In this document: positions 1-12,500 of the stretch, piece by piece
Layout: each line of letters starts with the position of its first letter
How positions within the stretch are numbered: the first letter of the stretch is position 1
Source: Distichodus sexfasciatus
Lineage: Eukaryota > Chordata > Actinopteri > Characiformes > Distichodontidae
Direction of reading: 5' to 3'
DNA length: 64,000 nucleotides
NCBI GenBank assembly: GCA_032718565.1
Contig: JAVGVS010000407.1
Span: 112,501 to 176,500, forward strand
Position numbers and translations under genes: made by a program
The notes under the pieces: generated by a model
Databases searched by the model: none
Told to the model about the DNA's origin: nothing
The model's input: the letters and a program-made list of their open reading frames with translations, nothing else

Positions 1-1430
1 CATACACACAACTGACACTGCGGTAGATATAGATTTACAAGTTTTTATAATGAGGTCTAATGGCCATCAATGTCTGTATGTGGAAATAATTGATATAAAT
101 GCAGATTATACACAGAGACAGGAGCACAGGACAGGAGTGCTTCATTGCCAGATTTCATAATGGACTTGATTCTGATGTGATCTAAATGAATGTTAGTAAT
201 AAACAAGGTTGGACTGACTCTATATAATAAATGGGAAGGGACTTACGTACATGCAGGACTCACTGAGACAGAGCTTCTTTACATCAACTTGGAGTTCATT
301 TCAATATTTATTTACATGGTGCACACTACGTATTTTACTGTAATTATGCCTGTATATCACATAAAGTCATTAAATATTAATAAATGTTGAAATGACTGAT
401 TCATAGTTCTTCATACTCACATATTTATGTTTATAGGCTGCATTTGATGTGCCTCAAGCATACACTAATCAGCATTTGCATATTAATAGGTTGGGTGAAC
501 GTGTAAATGTGTGTTTACCTTCGTTCTGTATATGCTGGAATTGTTTTTCAAAGCACCTCTTTGATTTTATGATTCATAACGACACCACAAAAAAGGCCTT
601 AGATGCATGCAATTAATATAAGAAACACTGTGTGACACACCTGCTGGGCTGGAAAAATGGGACAAAAAAACTAAATGGATGAAGCTAAAATTGAATAATA
701 AGACTTCTGGATGTGCTGCTTGTTAAAAAAAATCATTTGTGAAACTTCAGACATAACACTTTTATATATAGACTACATACACATTTATAGAGTGATCTAT
801 TTACTGGGTGACTAGTCACATGCAGAAGAATGAAAATCCACTTATAGCATGTCCTTCATCTCCATAGTCATCTTAGACTTTTGTTAGACATTCATCTCTG
901 AAATAAAATCAATTAAGGCGTCCCATTGTGCTGCTCGGTGTGAGCATGTTTACATCCCAACGGGGCTCTTTATTCTTCATTCTTTCTGCTGTTTGGAAGT
1001 CTTGAGCACGCCGTATGCAGCGTGTGGTTAAAAAAAGAGCCGGATTAGCGCTTGATCTGAGAATAAAAGCTGGATGTGATCGAGTGAGTTGCGTGGCACG
1101 TTTGTTGTACCATTCTGACCGAGTAAACAGATCCCGCTCCTACTTATTAAAGCGCTGCAAACAAATCACAGCTAGAAAATGTGATCCAGCTTGTGGCTTG
1201 TGTTGGAGAGCGCGGAACGTTGATTAGTCTACCAACACTCAGACGGGGACTGTTCATGCTGCTAATCAAACACATGCAGATAAGTGCAGAGATTACACGT
1301 TAGACAGGTGAGCAGAAGCCTCAAAACACTTGTTTATTCCTTATGAGCTGTTAAGAAAGGTTAGCTGTTGTCAGACGCTCCAACTAATGCAACAGGCTCC
1401 ATATCAATCCATCCACCTGTCTGGAAATAA

Positions 1431-1462
<32 letters not shown>

Positions 1463-1655
1463 TGACTGACAGACTGATAGATTGATAGATTGATAGATTG
1501 ATAGATTGATAGATAGATAGATGCCTTTATTGTCACAGTACACAAAATACAGTGAAATTGCAGGTGCCCTTCACAGTCGTCATATGAACAAGTATATACA
1601 TGTACACATATATGTAAATAACTAGAAATAAAATAGATAGATAGATAGATAGATT

Positions 1656-1702
<47 letters not shown>

Positions 1703-1850
1703 TGATTGATCTATGTATCTATGTTACTTATATACTGATTATTATTTTCGGACATTGAATATTGAAGTAACCCTTTTTCCATATCATTTGTATTATGATG
1801 TGCAAAGCGGAACAACCAGAAAGTGAGACCCCTCACGAGGGAGTAATTGA
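1..1850. other. Gene-free upstream region with GATA microsatellites
   Basis: This stretch is AT-rich with no supported exon. It holds GATA/GACA repeats at about 1432-1525 and GATA repeats at about 1635-1702. The sequence just right of the first (1523-1570, CCTTTATTGTCACAGTACAC) looks like the reversed 3' end of a LINE-type element whose tail is the microsatellite. Confidence 0.6.
1432..1702. repeat. Two GATA/GACA microsatellites flanking a LINE-tail-like piece
   Basis: Tetranucleotide runs (GATA, with GACA and GATT variants) occupy 1432-1525 and 1635-1702. Between them is a short piece that, read on the - strand, ends CAATAAAGGCATC next to the first run, as retroposon tails do. Confidence 0.75.
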
Positions 1851-2021
1851 GCAGTTCACAGTGCACCACAACCTCATGTGAAGTCTGTATTTGATCTGAA
1901 GGAGCAGTGGCAGCTTATTGCAGCGCCCGGGGAGCAGCTGAGGTCAGTACCTCGCTCATGAGTACCGTAGTGCCGGCGATCACGGGGACAACTCCCTGAC
2001 CGTCACACTTCTAACTGCCCC
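1851..2021 (-). repeat. SINE family A, reversed copy next to the gulp1 promoter
   Basis: On the - strand this matches the copy at 15331. Shared blocks are the CAGTGCACCACAACC region, GGGGAGCAG, CTCATGAGTACC and the terminal CTGCCCC. It is older and more diverged than the 15331 copy. It lies less than 200 bases upstream of the CRE. Confidence 0.65.
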
Positions 2022-2179
2022 AAATGAGACGAGCAGTGAAAGTACTGAAGCCTCCGTTCATCAGTGTGAAGCTGCTCCGCGTCCCCTGGTCAGTGCTCCG
2101 CTGTGAGATGGACACTTGTGCACGTGACGTGTCGCGGACCCTTTAAACCGGACAGGTGGCACCTTCCGGGCGACACGCG

Positions 2180-2306
2180 GCGTTTTAAAGCCCTGCTGAC
2201 GTCACCAAACTTTAAAAGCAGCGCGTGGCAGCCGGACGCGGGAGCGCGCACAGAGGAACGGGAGCGCGCGTCAGATGCGCTGGAACCGCGAACAAAACCT
2301 TCCTCC
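2180..2306 (+). promoter_or_regulatory. gulp1: Probable gulp1 promoter: CRE and TATA-like box
   Basis: This is the most GC- and CpG-rich stretch upstream of gulp1. It contains a perfect palindromic cAMP-response element TGACGTCA at 2197-2204 and a TATA-like TTTAAAAG at 2211-2218. A second TTTTAAAG lies at about 2183. A purine-rich GC block with GAGCGCGC repeats follows, then a good splice donor at 2307. The spacing fits transcription starting near 2240. Assignment to gulp1 is inference: it is the only gene downstream on this strand, and human GULP1 also has a far-upstream non-coding first exon. Confidence 0.5.
2240..2306 (+). other. gulp1: Predicted non-coding first exon of gulp1 (5' UTR)
   Basis: The stretch between the inferred start site and a strong donor (CCTCC then GTGAGT at 2307) would splice to the acceptor at 23827/23828. 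Its left end is a guess from the TATA-like box. No cDNA is available to confirm it, and other first exons in the 21-kb intron are possible. Confidence 0.4.
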
Positions 2307-4705
2307 GTGAGTTACTCCTTCACTTCATACTTTACATTTTTCATGCTGAAGCTGTGGAATGAGCTGTGGAGCTGTGCGGTCGCCGTGGCTCGGGCTGTTT
2401 ACTGCAGCAAAGTTGAATTAAAGTGTCTCGCCCTTAATATTTAAATCACATGTAACGTTGAGTTGCCTGGAGATGCATAATTATTGGGTCGTACTCGGAA
2501 GTTCTATAAATGTATTTTTATTATTTGCAGAATTGTATTACATGCAAAGTCGAAGTTAAGGTTGTCATCAAGTATGATGTAGATGTAGATCAAGTATAAT
2601 ACGCATTTATAATACTTTCAATACTTTCTATTATCTTTGGATTTCAGAACTACATTATAGATTAGACTATGAATCAAATGTCAATATATTTTAGTTTGAT
2701 TTCCTATTGAATGCTTGCTAATGAAGTGGTTTATTGGAGCCGAGCAACCCATTTTGCCATTCAGTCCTGTCAACTCCTCTCTGCTACCTTCAGCACTTTT
2801 TCCATTGTGTCTAATGCTTGACCCAGATCTGAGCCTAAAAGCTTTGGAGCAGAGGCAAAAAGAACTCGGGCGCTGTTTGTACTTAATACTGCTGACGGAA
2901 CGTCTCTGGTCGCGATTGTGCCCTTGAATAGGGCAAAAGGGAGCATGGCACAATTAGATTTTGGACATTCCTAGACCGGCTTAATGTCTCTTTCTTTGGA
3001 GGCGTCTGGTTCTTTCAGAAAAGACTCTTGTTTAAGTGTTCCTGCTGTGAGAGTCCTGAGGGGTTAGACGACTTGAGGACAAACAAATGAATGAGTGCAT
3101 AAATAAAAGCCTTTGCACGCAGAGGTCTGGAATTACAGATGTTCTGGAAGCAGTGTGAAGCCTAATCAAAAGCTTCCGTTTGTTAATTTAGTGGCTTGGG
3201 CCAGGGAAACACATAATTACCGGTGGATCATTTACATGCACCCAAGAGCTCCATACAAACACACACATTAGTATGGGATACAGCACAATGTCAGTGCGAA
3301 CGAGGTGATTACAACAACCTGCGGGAGTCCTTCCTGACACTAACAAGGCATTCATGAAATTACAATTATGGAGGAGTCTCAAAGTCGTCCTCTTGTAATT
3401 AAACTACTGCCAGACACTTGCTAGGTCTGATTGTACACATTTACATCTGTTATCGTAGATAATGTATTGAAAAAGTAGGAGCATTGGCACAAAACCCAAC
3501 AGTCATCCAGATATTTCACAATATTCTCATAATTCTCTCTTATGCCCTGAGAAGGGAAGTACTTATAAGAGAATAAATGTTGCTCGTGTGACTCAGCGTA
3601 AAGTTGTATTTTTTCAAACAATGTACTGCAAAGTTTATACTTCTAGTAGATAGTAAAGCTAATTCCGCGTACAGAAGAAGCCATTTAGCCAGTTTAATGC
3701 ATATTAACAGCCTGCTACACTTTCTGGTTTTAATACATATTTAATAGAACCTGACGTGCTGCTTGTAACGCTTGTGATGCACGAAACTGATTCATCACCA
3801 TTTTGTGTTGTAATCCACTTCTGTCGTCTCAGGGCCATAAGGTAAGAGTAATTGTGTAAAAATGAAAAGTATATGAACAAAGAATAAGGAATATAACCAG
3901 GCTTTTTTCCAGTCGGATTCAGTTTGCTGATTCTGTTTAAGCCGGACCCGAGACTTCTTGATCTGGCCAAACAGAGCTTCTTAAAGTGTCACCTCTTTGG
4001 TACTTTGCACGTCTACATCCGTGGCGGCGCGGTCAAGCTCTTTAGTGGCTAATCTCCTTGCGCTGGTTCCTGTGGCGCTGTTGATAACTGATTCCAGCCA
4101 CCACCGATATTCACAAGCCATTAGTGGTAGCTCCTCGGAGGCCTCTGAGAGCTATTATTGAGGCTACTTTTCTTTGTGATTTCATTTACGGATGAGAGCG
4201 GATGACGGGCAGACAGAGAAGCCTGGAAGAGAGAGACGTGCTTTTAAGAGAAAAACAGTACACGAGTTATAATTAGAAGAACACGGCTGGATGAGGGTTC
4301 AGTAAGACCTCTATTTGGATGCTACATGCCCTAGAATAAACATGAATACAGCAGTAATTAAAATGATTTAGATGATCTGTTAAATTGTGCTCTTTATTGT
4401 TCTCATACTGAACATATAAAAATAGCATGGGCTACAGACAGTTGCATGGCTCAGAGACAATAGGTTTGTCCAGCGTTACCTTTTGGTCCAGTGTTTTTCC
4501 TCTTTCTCTGTCCTCCAACACATATTTTTGACCCATGCATGTGCTAAATGAGTTTCACTTCCTAAAAATGAGCAGCCTTCACTGGTTGGTTCCAGTTCCT
4601 GTCCCTGATCATAGTTCAAGATAGCCGTTGTTGGTGTGTTCCTGATATTTCGGGTTCATGGTTTTTTTTAAATCAAAAGGTCTCTGACAATTCCTGGACA
4701 ACCCT

Positions 4706-4793
4706 AACTTTCCCCAAAAGAAGCCACATCTGGAATTCTTCAGTCCGTCCGTCTCTGTAAGAATTCCAGATTTGGCTTCTTTTGGGGAAAGTT
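4706..4793. repeat. Long perfect-type inverted repeat (hairpin)
   Basis: Two 35-base arms (4706-4740 and 4759-4793) are reverse complements with a single mismatch and are separated by 18 bases. The arms begin AACTTTCCCCAAAAGAAGCC. The transcript on either strand would fold into a stable hairpin. It could be a recent inverted duplication, the core of a foldback element, or a small-RNA precursor. Confidence 0.85.
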
Positions 4794-7700
4794 GAGCATC
4801 ATATTGAGTCCATCCGTCTCAACCCGGTTTTGGGTTTTGGGTTGTCTCTTCACCAGGCAGAGTCATTATCAGTCTGTATCAGCTTGTACCAGGTCATCTC
4901 TAAAGTCTGAAGAGTCAGCAAATGGCACTAAATCATCGGCAGTACTTGGCTCTGTTTTTGCTTTTACAATTTTTACAAATGTTTGGGAACAAATGAAGTG
5001 CACCCCGGATGTGCTGTCTCAATCCTGCTGTAGCGTGATGACCACTTAGCTGATGGTGTTAACTTCCTGATGAAGCAACGCCTGGAGTGCTGCATGGGGC
5101 ACCAAGCTCAGGTGCCAAGTGGCTGTGCCGGCAAATCGCATGGTCCTCGATGTGCGTTTTGTTGCATAATCTGAAGAATTTATTGATCTGAGAATAAACA
5201 ATTAGCTACAGCCATATATTGTAACGTTCCCAGTGTTGATTTTTTTTATGACTGTACATTTGGAATCATATGGTGAAAGGCTGTTGTGCGGTGTGGATGA
5301 AGCTGCTCAAGAGGCTAAAGTGTCTTATCTGAATAAAGCTAATGGGACACCAATCAGCTGAGCAGTCTTCAAAGCTCTATATGGTTCAGTGCCTTGGCCA
5401 CTTAATATTCTTGAACTAATAACTACTAATAAGTGCTAATGTGTGTAATAAATATGCATGTAATGATAGAGTAGGAGCAGTACTATTCATAAATGATTAC
5501 AGAACATGTTCTTATGAGTACGTTACACCTCATCAAACATTTCTTTGCCTAGATATAAAAAATACAGAAATGCTTGAGGATCTAATTAGAAAGAATTAAA
5601 CAATGAATAGATTAATTAGGAGAAAATAGCAAATGAAGTCAGTTGGCAGCTAATACGGTCTGACAGCTTTAATTTCACTCATCTGGTCAATTCATATTGC
5701 CTTGTCTGAAAGAAAATCAGTGGCAAGAAGAAGTAACAACAGTGAAGGAAGTGTAACTGCTTCTCATCAGATGAGATCATTGGAAAATGCAACATTATTA
5801 ATCTGCACGTGTTTTAACATTGCATGCCATTTAGCTGATACTCTTACCCAGACTGTCCATTTCCTAATGAAACCCTGCTGCTGGTGTTTGAATATGCTAA
5901 AGATGAACCGTTCACATCGCTGTGTTATGATTGATCAGTTTTCATTCAAATATTGATGGAGAGGAATTCAGCAGTTGGTGAGAGTTTAACTAAAATTAAT
6001 TGCTGCAGAATTGTTCTTCAACATTGCCATCAGGCTGGAATGAAGATTATGTTGGATTAAAGTGGGTGTGGTGCAGGATGCAATGCTGTGTTTGGTGCCA
6101 TTAGCTTGTTAGCCAAACACAAAGTTTAATAGCTGATGCTGTCTTAAAATGCACCAGAATATGTCCTTGAGACTCGTTTGTATCTGAATCTGAAAGATCA
6201 GCCCCACCCACACCACACCTGATTGGTTGAGCTTCTCAATATCCAATTAGTTATGACAAAAGATATTAAGATATGTTTAATTGTCTGAGCTGTATTAAAT
6301 AAAGGTGAGAGCGTTGTTCCTTCAGAACGCTCTGGTGGTCCTGAACTAATCCCAAGATTTTCCTCCCTTCTCTCTGGTGATTCCTGTTGAGCAATCAGTC
6401 CAGTCCCACTTCACATCAGGTCACAGTTTCACTCTGATTCGGGCATTGATTTGCTATTCAGTTTCGTTCCTCATTGTGAAAGGGTGAGTCATAAGGGTGG
6501 AAGCTTCAAACACGTCCCCACGTCATGGGTTGTGGTGTGAGGATGAGATGCGCTTGATGTGAGCTAATAATTCCCGTCAGTCTTCTTGCCAGCTCTAGGT
6601 TCTGAGATAATGACTCTTTATTAGTGTTATTCTGAGGAGGGGTTTTGAAGCAAACCTAGCGGATGCTATTGAGACGTGATCAAATAGTTACTCGGACGCT
6701 GCTTTATTACCCGCTTTGTTGCCACGTTCCCTCTTCAGTCCTGTCTGTTTGTGAAAGTCGTCCTCAGAGTGAAGTGCTGTCTGTTCCCTTACAAATGAGG
6801 TCGTTTTTGCTGGCGCTGAATGTCCTTTTGCTTTGCGGCTCGGATGCTGAGATAAATGCATTTGCATGCTTTCGAACCTCAACCGTAACCCTCCGACTTT
6901 CAGCGTTTGATAGTTGAGCTGAAATGAGAGAAGAAAAATTACCATAAGATTGATGATGGCAACCTCAAGGACGTACGTATCAGTGGTCAGACAAATGGGT
7001 GGTAAAATGTCTCGACTAGATGAGGGTCAGGATCTGTGATAAGCTTCTCGAGGTGAGAGAAACACACATGTGACCTTAACTTCACACACACGTTTGTGAC
7101 AAACCAGGACATTTTCCTTGATTCCAGTGGATTTACTGAATCACCTCTACACTTAAACCTGACCATAATCAGACCTTAACCCTAAACCCAACCCTGAGTT
7201 AATTCTAATCCTAAACTTCAAACTATCTGTAGGCTAATCCTGATCCTAAACATATCAGTAATTTATGAACTCTACACTTTAACCCCTCCCTAATTCTGAT
7301 CCTAATTGCATGATATGAAACAAGCAGACTAAACAGTTAAGGTTAAGATGTTAACTTGAACCCAAACCCTAAGACTACTTCAATCAAATATGTCTTGTAA
7401 TAATGAATCTTTACTGATAGCACAAAAGTATTTGAAATACGTAAGTACTGTTACTGTTAAATACTTCAGCACTTTAAGCAGTATTCTAATGAATGAACAT
7501 GAACTTTACTGGAGTCTTTACTTCACTCTCTGCACTCTATACTCTATACACCACTGTTCCCAACCAGGTTATAAGATTTAAAATTCTACCATATTCTAAT
7601 CTTAACCCTAAAACTAAAAATATCAGGATATGGAGAGTGCACAAAATTCTAATGTGGATTTCAGGACATCGAGGCTCCTAATGTAACCAGTCCAAACAAA

Positions 7701-8419
7701 CTAAATCTGCACACACACACACACAGCACTGAGAGGAGAGCTTTCAGCTCGCTGCAACAGAACATTTTTACAGCGTGTGTCCTAAAAAGCTCCGGAGTGC
7801 TGCAGGCGGGGGCTGGAGCGCAGGAACAGATGAAAGGCAGTTTGAGTTTTTTGGCGACCCTGCCGGACCCTGCTGCACTTGACACGAGAGCGGTGGAGAA
7901 TAAAGAGCCAAGTGATCCACCCCGAGGGCTTTCTGGGAGTGCCTCTTTGGACATGTCCCAAATCAAATAATGCACCCCCTCCCAGGAAGGGCGCTCTTTC
8001 TGCACTCCTTCCTACACCCTTCCCCTCCCGAGTGCATTCTCCGCACGATTTCCTTTCCGGAGGAGGAGAGGTGGAGGAACAGGAAGGAGAGTGACGGCAT
8101 GAAGTTTAAGCAGTACTGAAAATAGATTTGCCTCAGATGATTTTAAAGACTGCTGGATGGGCTGTGAGTTATCTGTAGATAAGGAATCCATCTTCATGTG
8201 ATTTTATTTACACTTCCAGGTGCAGATGAGATGTGGATTTCCTCATGGATACGTGAAGAATATCACGTATGCAGAGTGCAGAATTTTAGGGCGAAAAATT
8301 GTATTTGTATTTATCAAAGTGCAGTGCAGCACAATTTTATTTACTAAAAAATGTAAAAACCTGGGACTGAGGGTACGTTGTATATCAAAAATAATAAATA
8401 AGGGTAAAATAAAATAATA

Positions 8420-8645
8420 TGGTAGCAGTCTTGATCTGGGCTTGAACTCTTAACTGTTTGGTTACTCACCACTAAACCACCATCACGCTAAACGTGCACA
8501 TCTGGAGCCACTTCCATCCTACCTACAGGGACAAGGAGCAGCTGGGGTTAAAGGTCAGGATCACAGGTGGAGGTGCTGAGAGTAGGGTAGACTGGGATTT
8601 CAGCCTCTTGCTCTGTAGCTGACTATTATACCATTAGACCGCCAC
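8420..8645 (-). repeat. Degraded tRNA-headed SINE pieces, reversed
   Basis: Two pieces read on the - strand contain tRNA-like box A words (TAATGGTATAATAGTC near 8635 and a weaker one near 8475). Both lie in a region with no coding signal. They look like worn SINE heads, too diverged to assign to a family. Confidence 0.35.
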
Positions 8646-9239
8646 AATTCATATATGAACTGGTTAAAACTTCTAGTACCTAGAAAATAATTTCACATTC
8701 TTTTTATCCTGGAAACTAAGCATTTTACAGAACAGTAAAATCAGAAAAATAAGCAATAACATGACAACTCTGCTGCTTTCCTGTGCAGTTTAATGTGATT
8801 TTCTCTAATCGATGCTGTTGATTCACTGCTGGATTTTCCTAATATGAGCTCACAGTGTTTTCAGTGTCCCATCTCTGGTACCTATTGGCTTTCAGGTCTC
8901 ACCATGCTTGGTTTATAATGAAAAATAGATCTGGAACTTGACCTTAATCTGGTTATCGCTCCCAGCTGCTGCTGCTGTGGAACATGGATGAATGAATAAT
9001 TGCTGAAACAGCAAATAGGACCAGAAAGGACTTCGGCGCAAATAGAATTAAGCATCTCATGGGGAAGATTGGTCACCCCACATCAATTCATAGCTGTCAT
9101 AAGTGTGTGTGTGTGTGTGTGGAATTTAACCTCCATTCTTACTCACAGTGCATCCCTAAGTTTGTCCACCTTGCTAAAAAACAGCACAGAGCAGAACAGA
9201 TTTGAAGCTGGTTCTTGATGGCTGTTGCTCTTTATTTTG

Positions 9240-9560
9240 CTGCTGTTCAGGCTGGATTAGGGTTAAAACACAACTTAAACTGGTCTTCAAACTTGGTTTG
9301 ACCCCAAAACACACACGTTAATCTGTTGCATGATGGTAACTTGCTGGTCATTTTTGATTAATTTCTGGTCAAGCAGGCAAAGGTTGCAACTCACATCTTA
9401 ATCTCATTTCCAAACCTGCTGTGACCCCAACACCCACGTTGTAAACTGTTGCATGATGATTGCATACTTTCGGTTATTTCTATTTTAATGTTCAAAACAC
9501 AGCTTAAGCAGGTCGCTAGTTAAACAGGTTTTTATGGAGGCAATTAAACTGGTGACCAGA
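9240..9560. repeat. Degenerate local duplication rich in CTGGTC words
   Basis: The segment around 9290-9355 (TTTGACCCCAAAACACACAC, then CTGTTGCATGATG) recurs at about 9415-9480 (TGTGACCCCAACACCCAC, then CTGTTGCATGATG). Related CTGGTCAA/GCTGGTTT words occur at 32105-32175, 34290-34370 and 59320-59480. This suggests a small dispersed repeat family. Confidence 0.5.
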
Positions 9561-12500
9561 TAAAAGCATCTTGCTCTGCCTGTTTCTGCCTCTAAGGCAC
9601 GATTCTGCTCTTTCTTACCTCAGCCGTTCTCTCTGTACGTTGTTCTCCTGCTGCACACCAGCTTTATGTACCTTGCAGGAGGTGATTTCATAAGAGCGGG
9701 TGACATTTAGGGCTCTAGAGGTGAGACGACGGACCAGCCTTCTTTTACCAACTTTAATGGCAAGACTCTATATTTATTTATTTATTTTTGCTTAAAGCTT
9801 CTGTTCACAAGAAAAGAATGTTTTTTGTGCTTTAGAGAAGGCAGAGAAGGCAGCGTCACTTGCACAAGAATTATATTTTATTTAAATGATGTCATTAATG
9901 ATATTAACATTTCTGCTGGAGTTGCTGCATAAACCAATCACTGGGTCCTGCGTGCTACAAACAAGAGGAGACCTGCATGACCCTCATCAGCTTTACTCTC
10001 CATTTGAGAATCGGCTGCTTCCAAAGAAAATGCATTTATAAAGAACATTTAACTCTTTCATGACCTGAATCCACTAGCGCTTCGGGCTTTAGCTGATCAT
10101 TAGAATGAGGTTTTCACACTGCATTCACCAAGACTCATGATAACAGCCCACAACACTTCTGATTACAGCCGTGGATGAGCAGCGTCTTGCAGTTCTTTGA
10201 TGGAGATGTTGTCTGACTCATTATCATCTCTCTGTCATGGACATCACATCCAGTAGTCATGTTTTCTTGGTGTTGCCTTTTCGTCTTCTTTTTATTACCT
10301 TCCTCATTGTTTCCTATGTTCATTTCTATCTTCCTCGTGTGTTGTAATGAACTTTCCCATTTCCTTCTTTAATGACGTTTGTTAACGCGTCAGGCTCTTT
10401 TACTCCCTTTGCAATCTGTTTACCACCCTGCTGTACACACCAAATCCCAGTCTGTACACACCTTTATAACTCAGTTTGGACAGGTTCATCAAAGACTAAA
10501 AGGGTTTTACTAAAGCATCTTATCAGTTCACGCAGGAAAACCTCAGAATGCTTTGTAATTGAAGCTCCGCAGTGTTCACCACCCGCATGTTCTCACAAAT
10601 TCCTCAAACAGGATTAGTGTTTTGTTTGTCCGTCACACTTTCACTGGCATGTTCCTTTTCACATCCTTTTCCCGTAGAAACAGCTTCCGAATTATGAATA
10701 CTCACCTTGGGTATTATCTTTGGATGATATAAAGAGAGAAAGAAAGCTGCTGTCACGCGAACGGCGAGCGTCTAATGGAAGGCTGATGTGCGAAAGACAG
10801 AGTGGCCGAGAGATGTGGCGCTGCAGATGTAGAAGTTGTGTCTCAGAGCATTCATCATACAATGAACCATTATAAAAATAAATGGCTGCTTTGCAGCTTC
10901 AGCGTCCTGGTGAAATGCAGCGAGTTATGGGAATTTTTCACCTCTGGATGACGTGATGTCTGTTGCCTGATGCTAACTAGCACCATTACTCATTTGGAGG
11001 AGAGAGTAGCTACAGCCACTGTCATGTCTCGTCTCCTTTTTGTCTGTTTAACCTCTTAAAGCAGCAGGACACTTGACTTGTTTGAGATGCAACTCAAGCC
11101 TGTGGCTTAAAATTTCACCATTTCAGGAGCTTTATTATGGCTCTGGAATTCCAACTTCCATACTTAGCGCAACAGATCCACTCAGTGGGACACGTCAGCT
11201 TGGACACGAAGGTCAATCTTTGGTGGTCAATCTTTGGGGTCATTTTCCTGCTGCACAAGGAATGTCTGACCAGTGAGACTGCTGCTTGAAGCCAGACTTT
11301 AGATTGTTATAAAATAAAGTATACCCTAGAATTTGACCCTGCCATCACCACACAGCTGGTTAACAGGGTGTCAGATATGCACTGTTACATAGCTTCCCCT
11401 GTGACAGATTTTCATTTATAATTATTCACTCAATATTTTCATCTCGTAACGAGAAAAATCTGCAAATTATGAACTTATTTGAAAATGCCTGTGTATTTAA
11501 ATAAACAATAATTGTATTTATTTTTATCTATTTGCATCTTCTGGGTATATTGTATATTATAGATTTGTCACTCTTGAAAGTGTTCGGTGTTGGTGCTCTT
11601 CATTCATTTCTTAGTCCTTGTCCAGTCCACCTAATTTAATCAGTTTTACTCTTCATAATAAACCAGTAATCTCACTGTAATAACTCGTTTGTAAACAGTG
11701 AATATTTCTCAGTTCTTTTATAAGCGGGGTTAGTTATTTAAAGCACATTTGTTATATGGATTATACACTCATCATTACACTAACACCAACATATTTTGTA
11801 ATGAATCAGATGCTAAAATGTTTTACTTGGTAAGATTTTTTCAGGTTCATACAACACACGTAACAGGGTGTATCAACTCCTGAATGACACCACGTTTTTT
11901 CTTAATCATTGTGCTACAGTTTGCAGTATGTTTAAAAAGCAACAACTATTACAAAGACCAGCCAGTCAGACTAAACAGCAGCTGGGCCTTTATACTGACA
12001 AATACTGATGTGGTGAGGCTAAATGACCTTTTCCTGTGATGAATCAGATTTAACGTACCATTAATTTTGCAGCCACAGACACGACATAAGTAGTCTAAGA
12101 TCTCATCCTGCATCCCGTGGAAATGATGCTCATTTTTCAAGATGAACTACGTGTCGGGAAGGATTTGAGATGTCAAGAAAAACACACTGGATGAATGTTG
12201 TCTATAAGATGTTGTGTGTGTGTGTCACAAAGCCACTGTACCTCCAAGCCAAACTTCATACAAAATTTACACAACCTTCTACAGGATTTATAATGATTGA
12301 AACAGACCTCTTATGAACGTCATTACATTAAAACAAGATCTTTATCAAAAAGCCATAAAACTTTACTTTATTAAATCTTGTCGGTCATAAGCTCCTGACT
12401 TGATAAAGATAATGACTTTAAAAAGGTATTTTCTATGATTTCTAAGTAGGAGAGTCTCTAAATGATGGATTCAGGCCCTTTGATCATGGGGTGAACTCCC

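Noticed and set aside
1432..1702. CRISPR array
   Set aside because: These are simple tetranucleotide repeats without spacers, in a eukaryotic genome.
2103..2444. 113-codon open frame at the gulp1 promoter
   Set aside because: It lies in GC-rich promoter and first-exon sequence, crosses a splice donor and has no recognisable protein features.
7150..7210. Interstitial telomere sequence (CCCTAA-like words)
   Set aside because: The words are scattered and imperfect, with no tandem run. The TTAGGG pair at about 34406-34420 is only two units.
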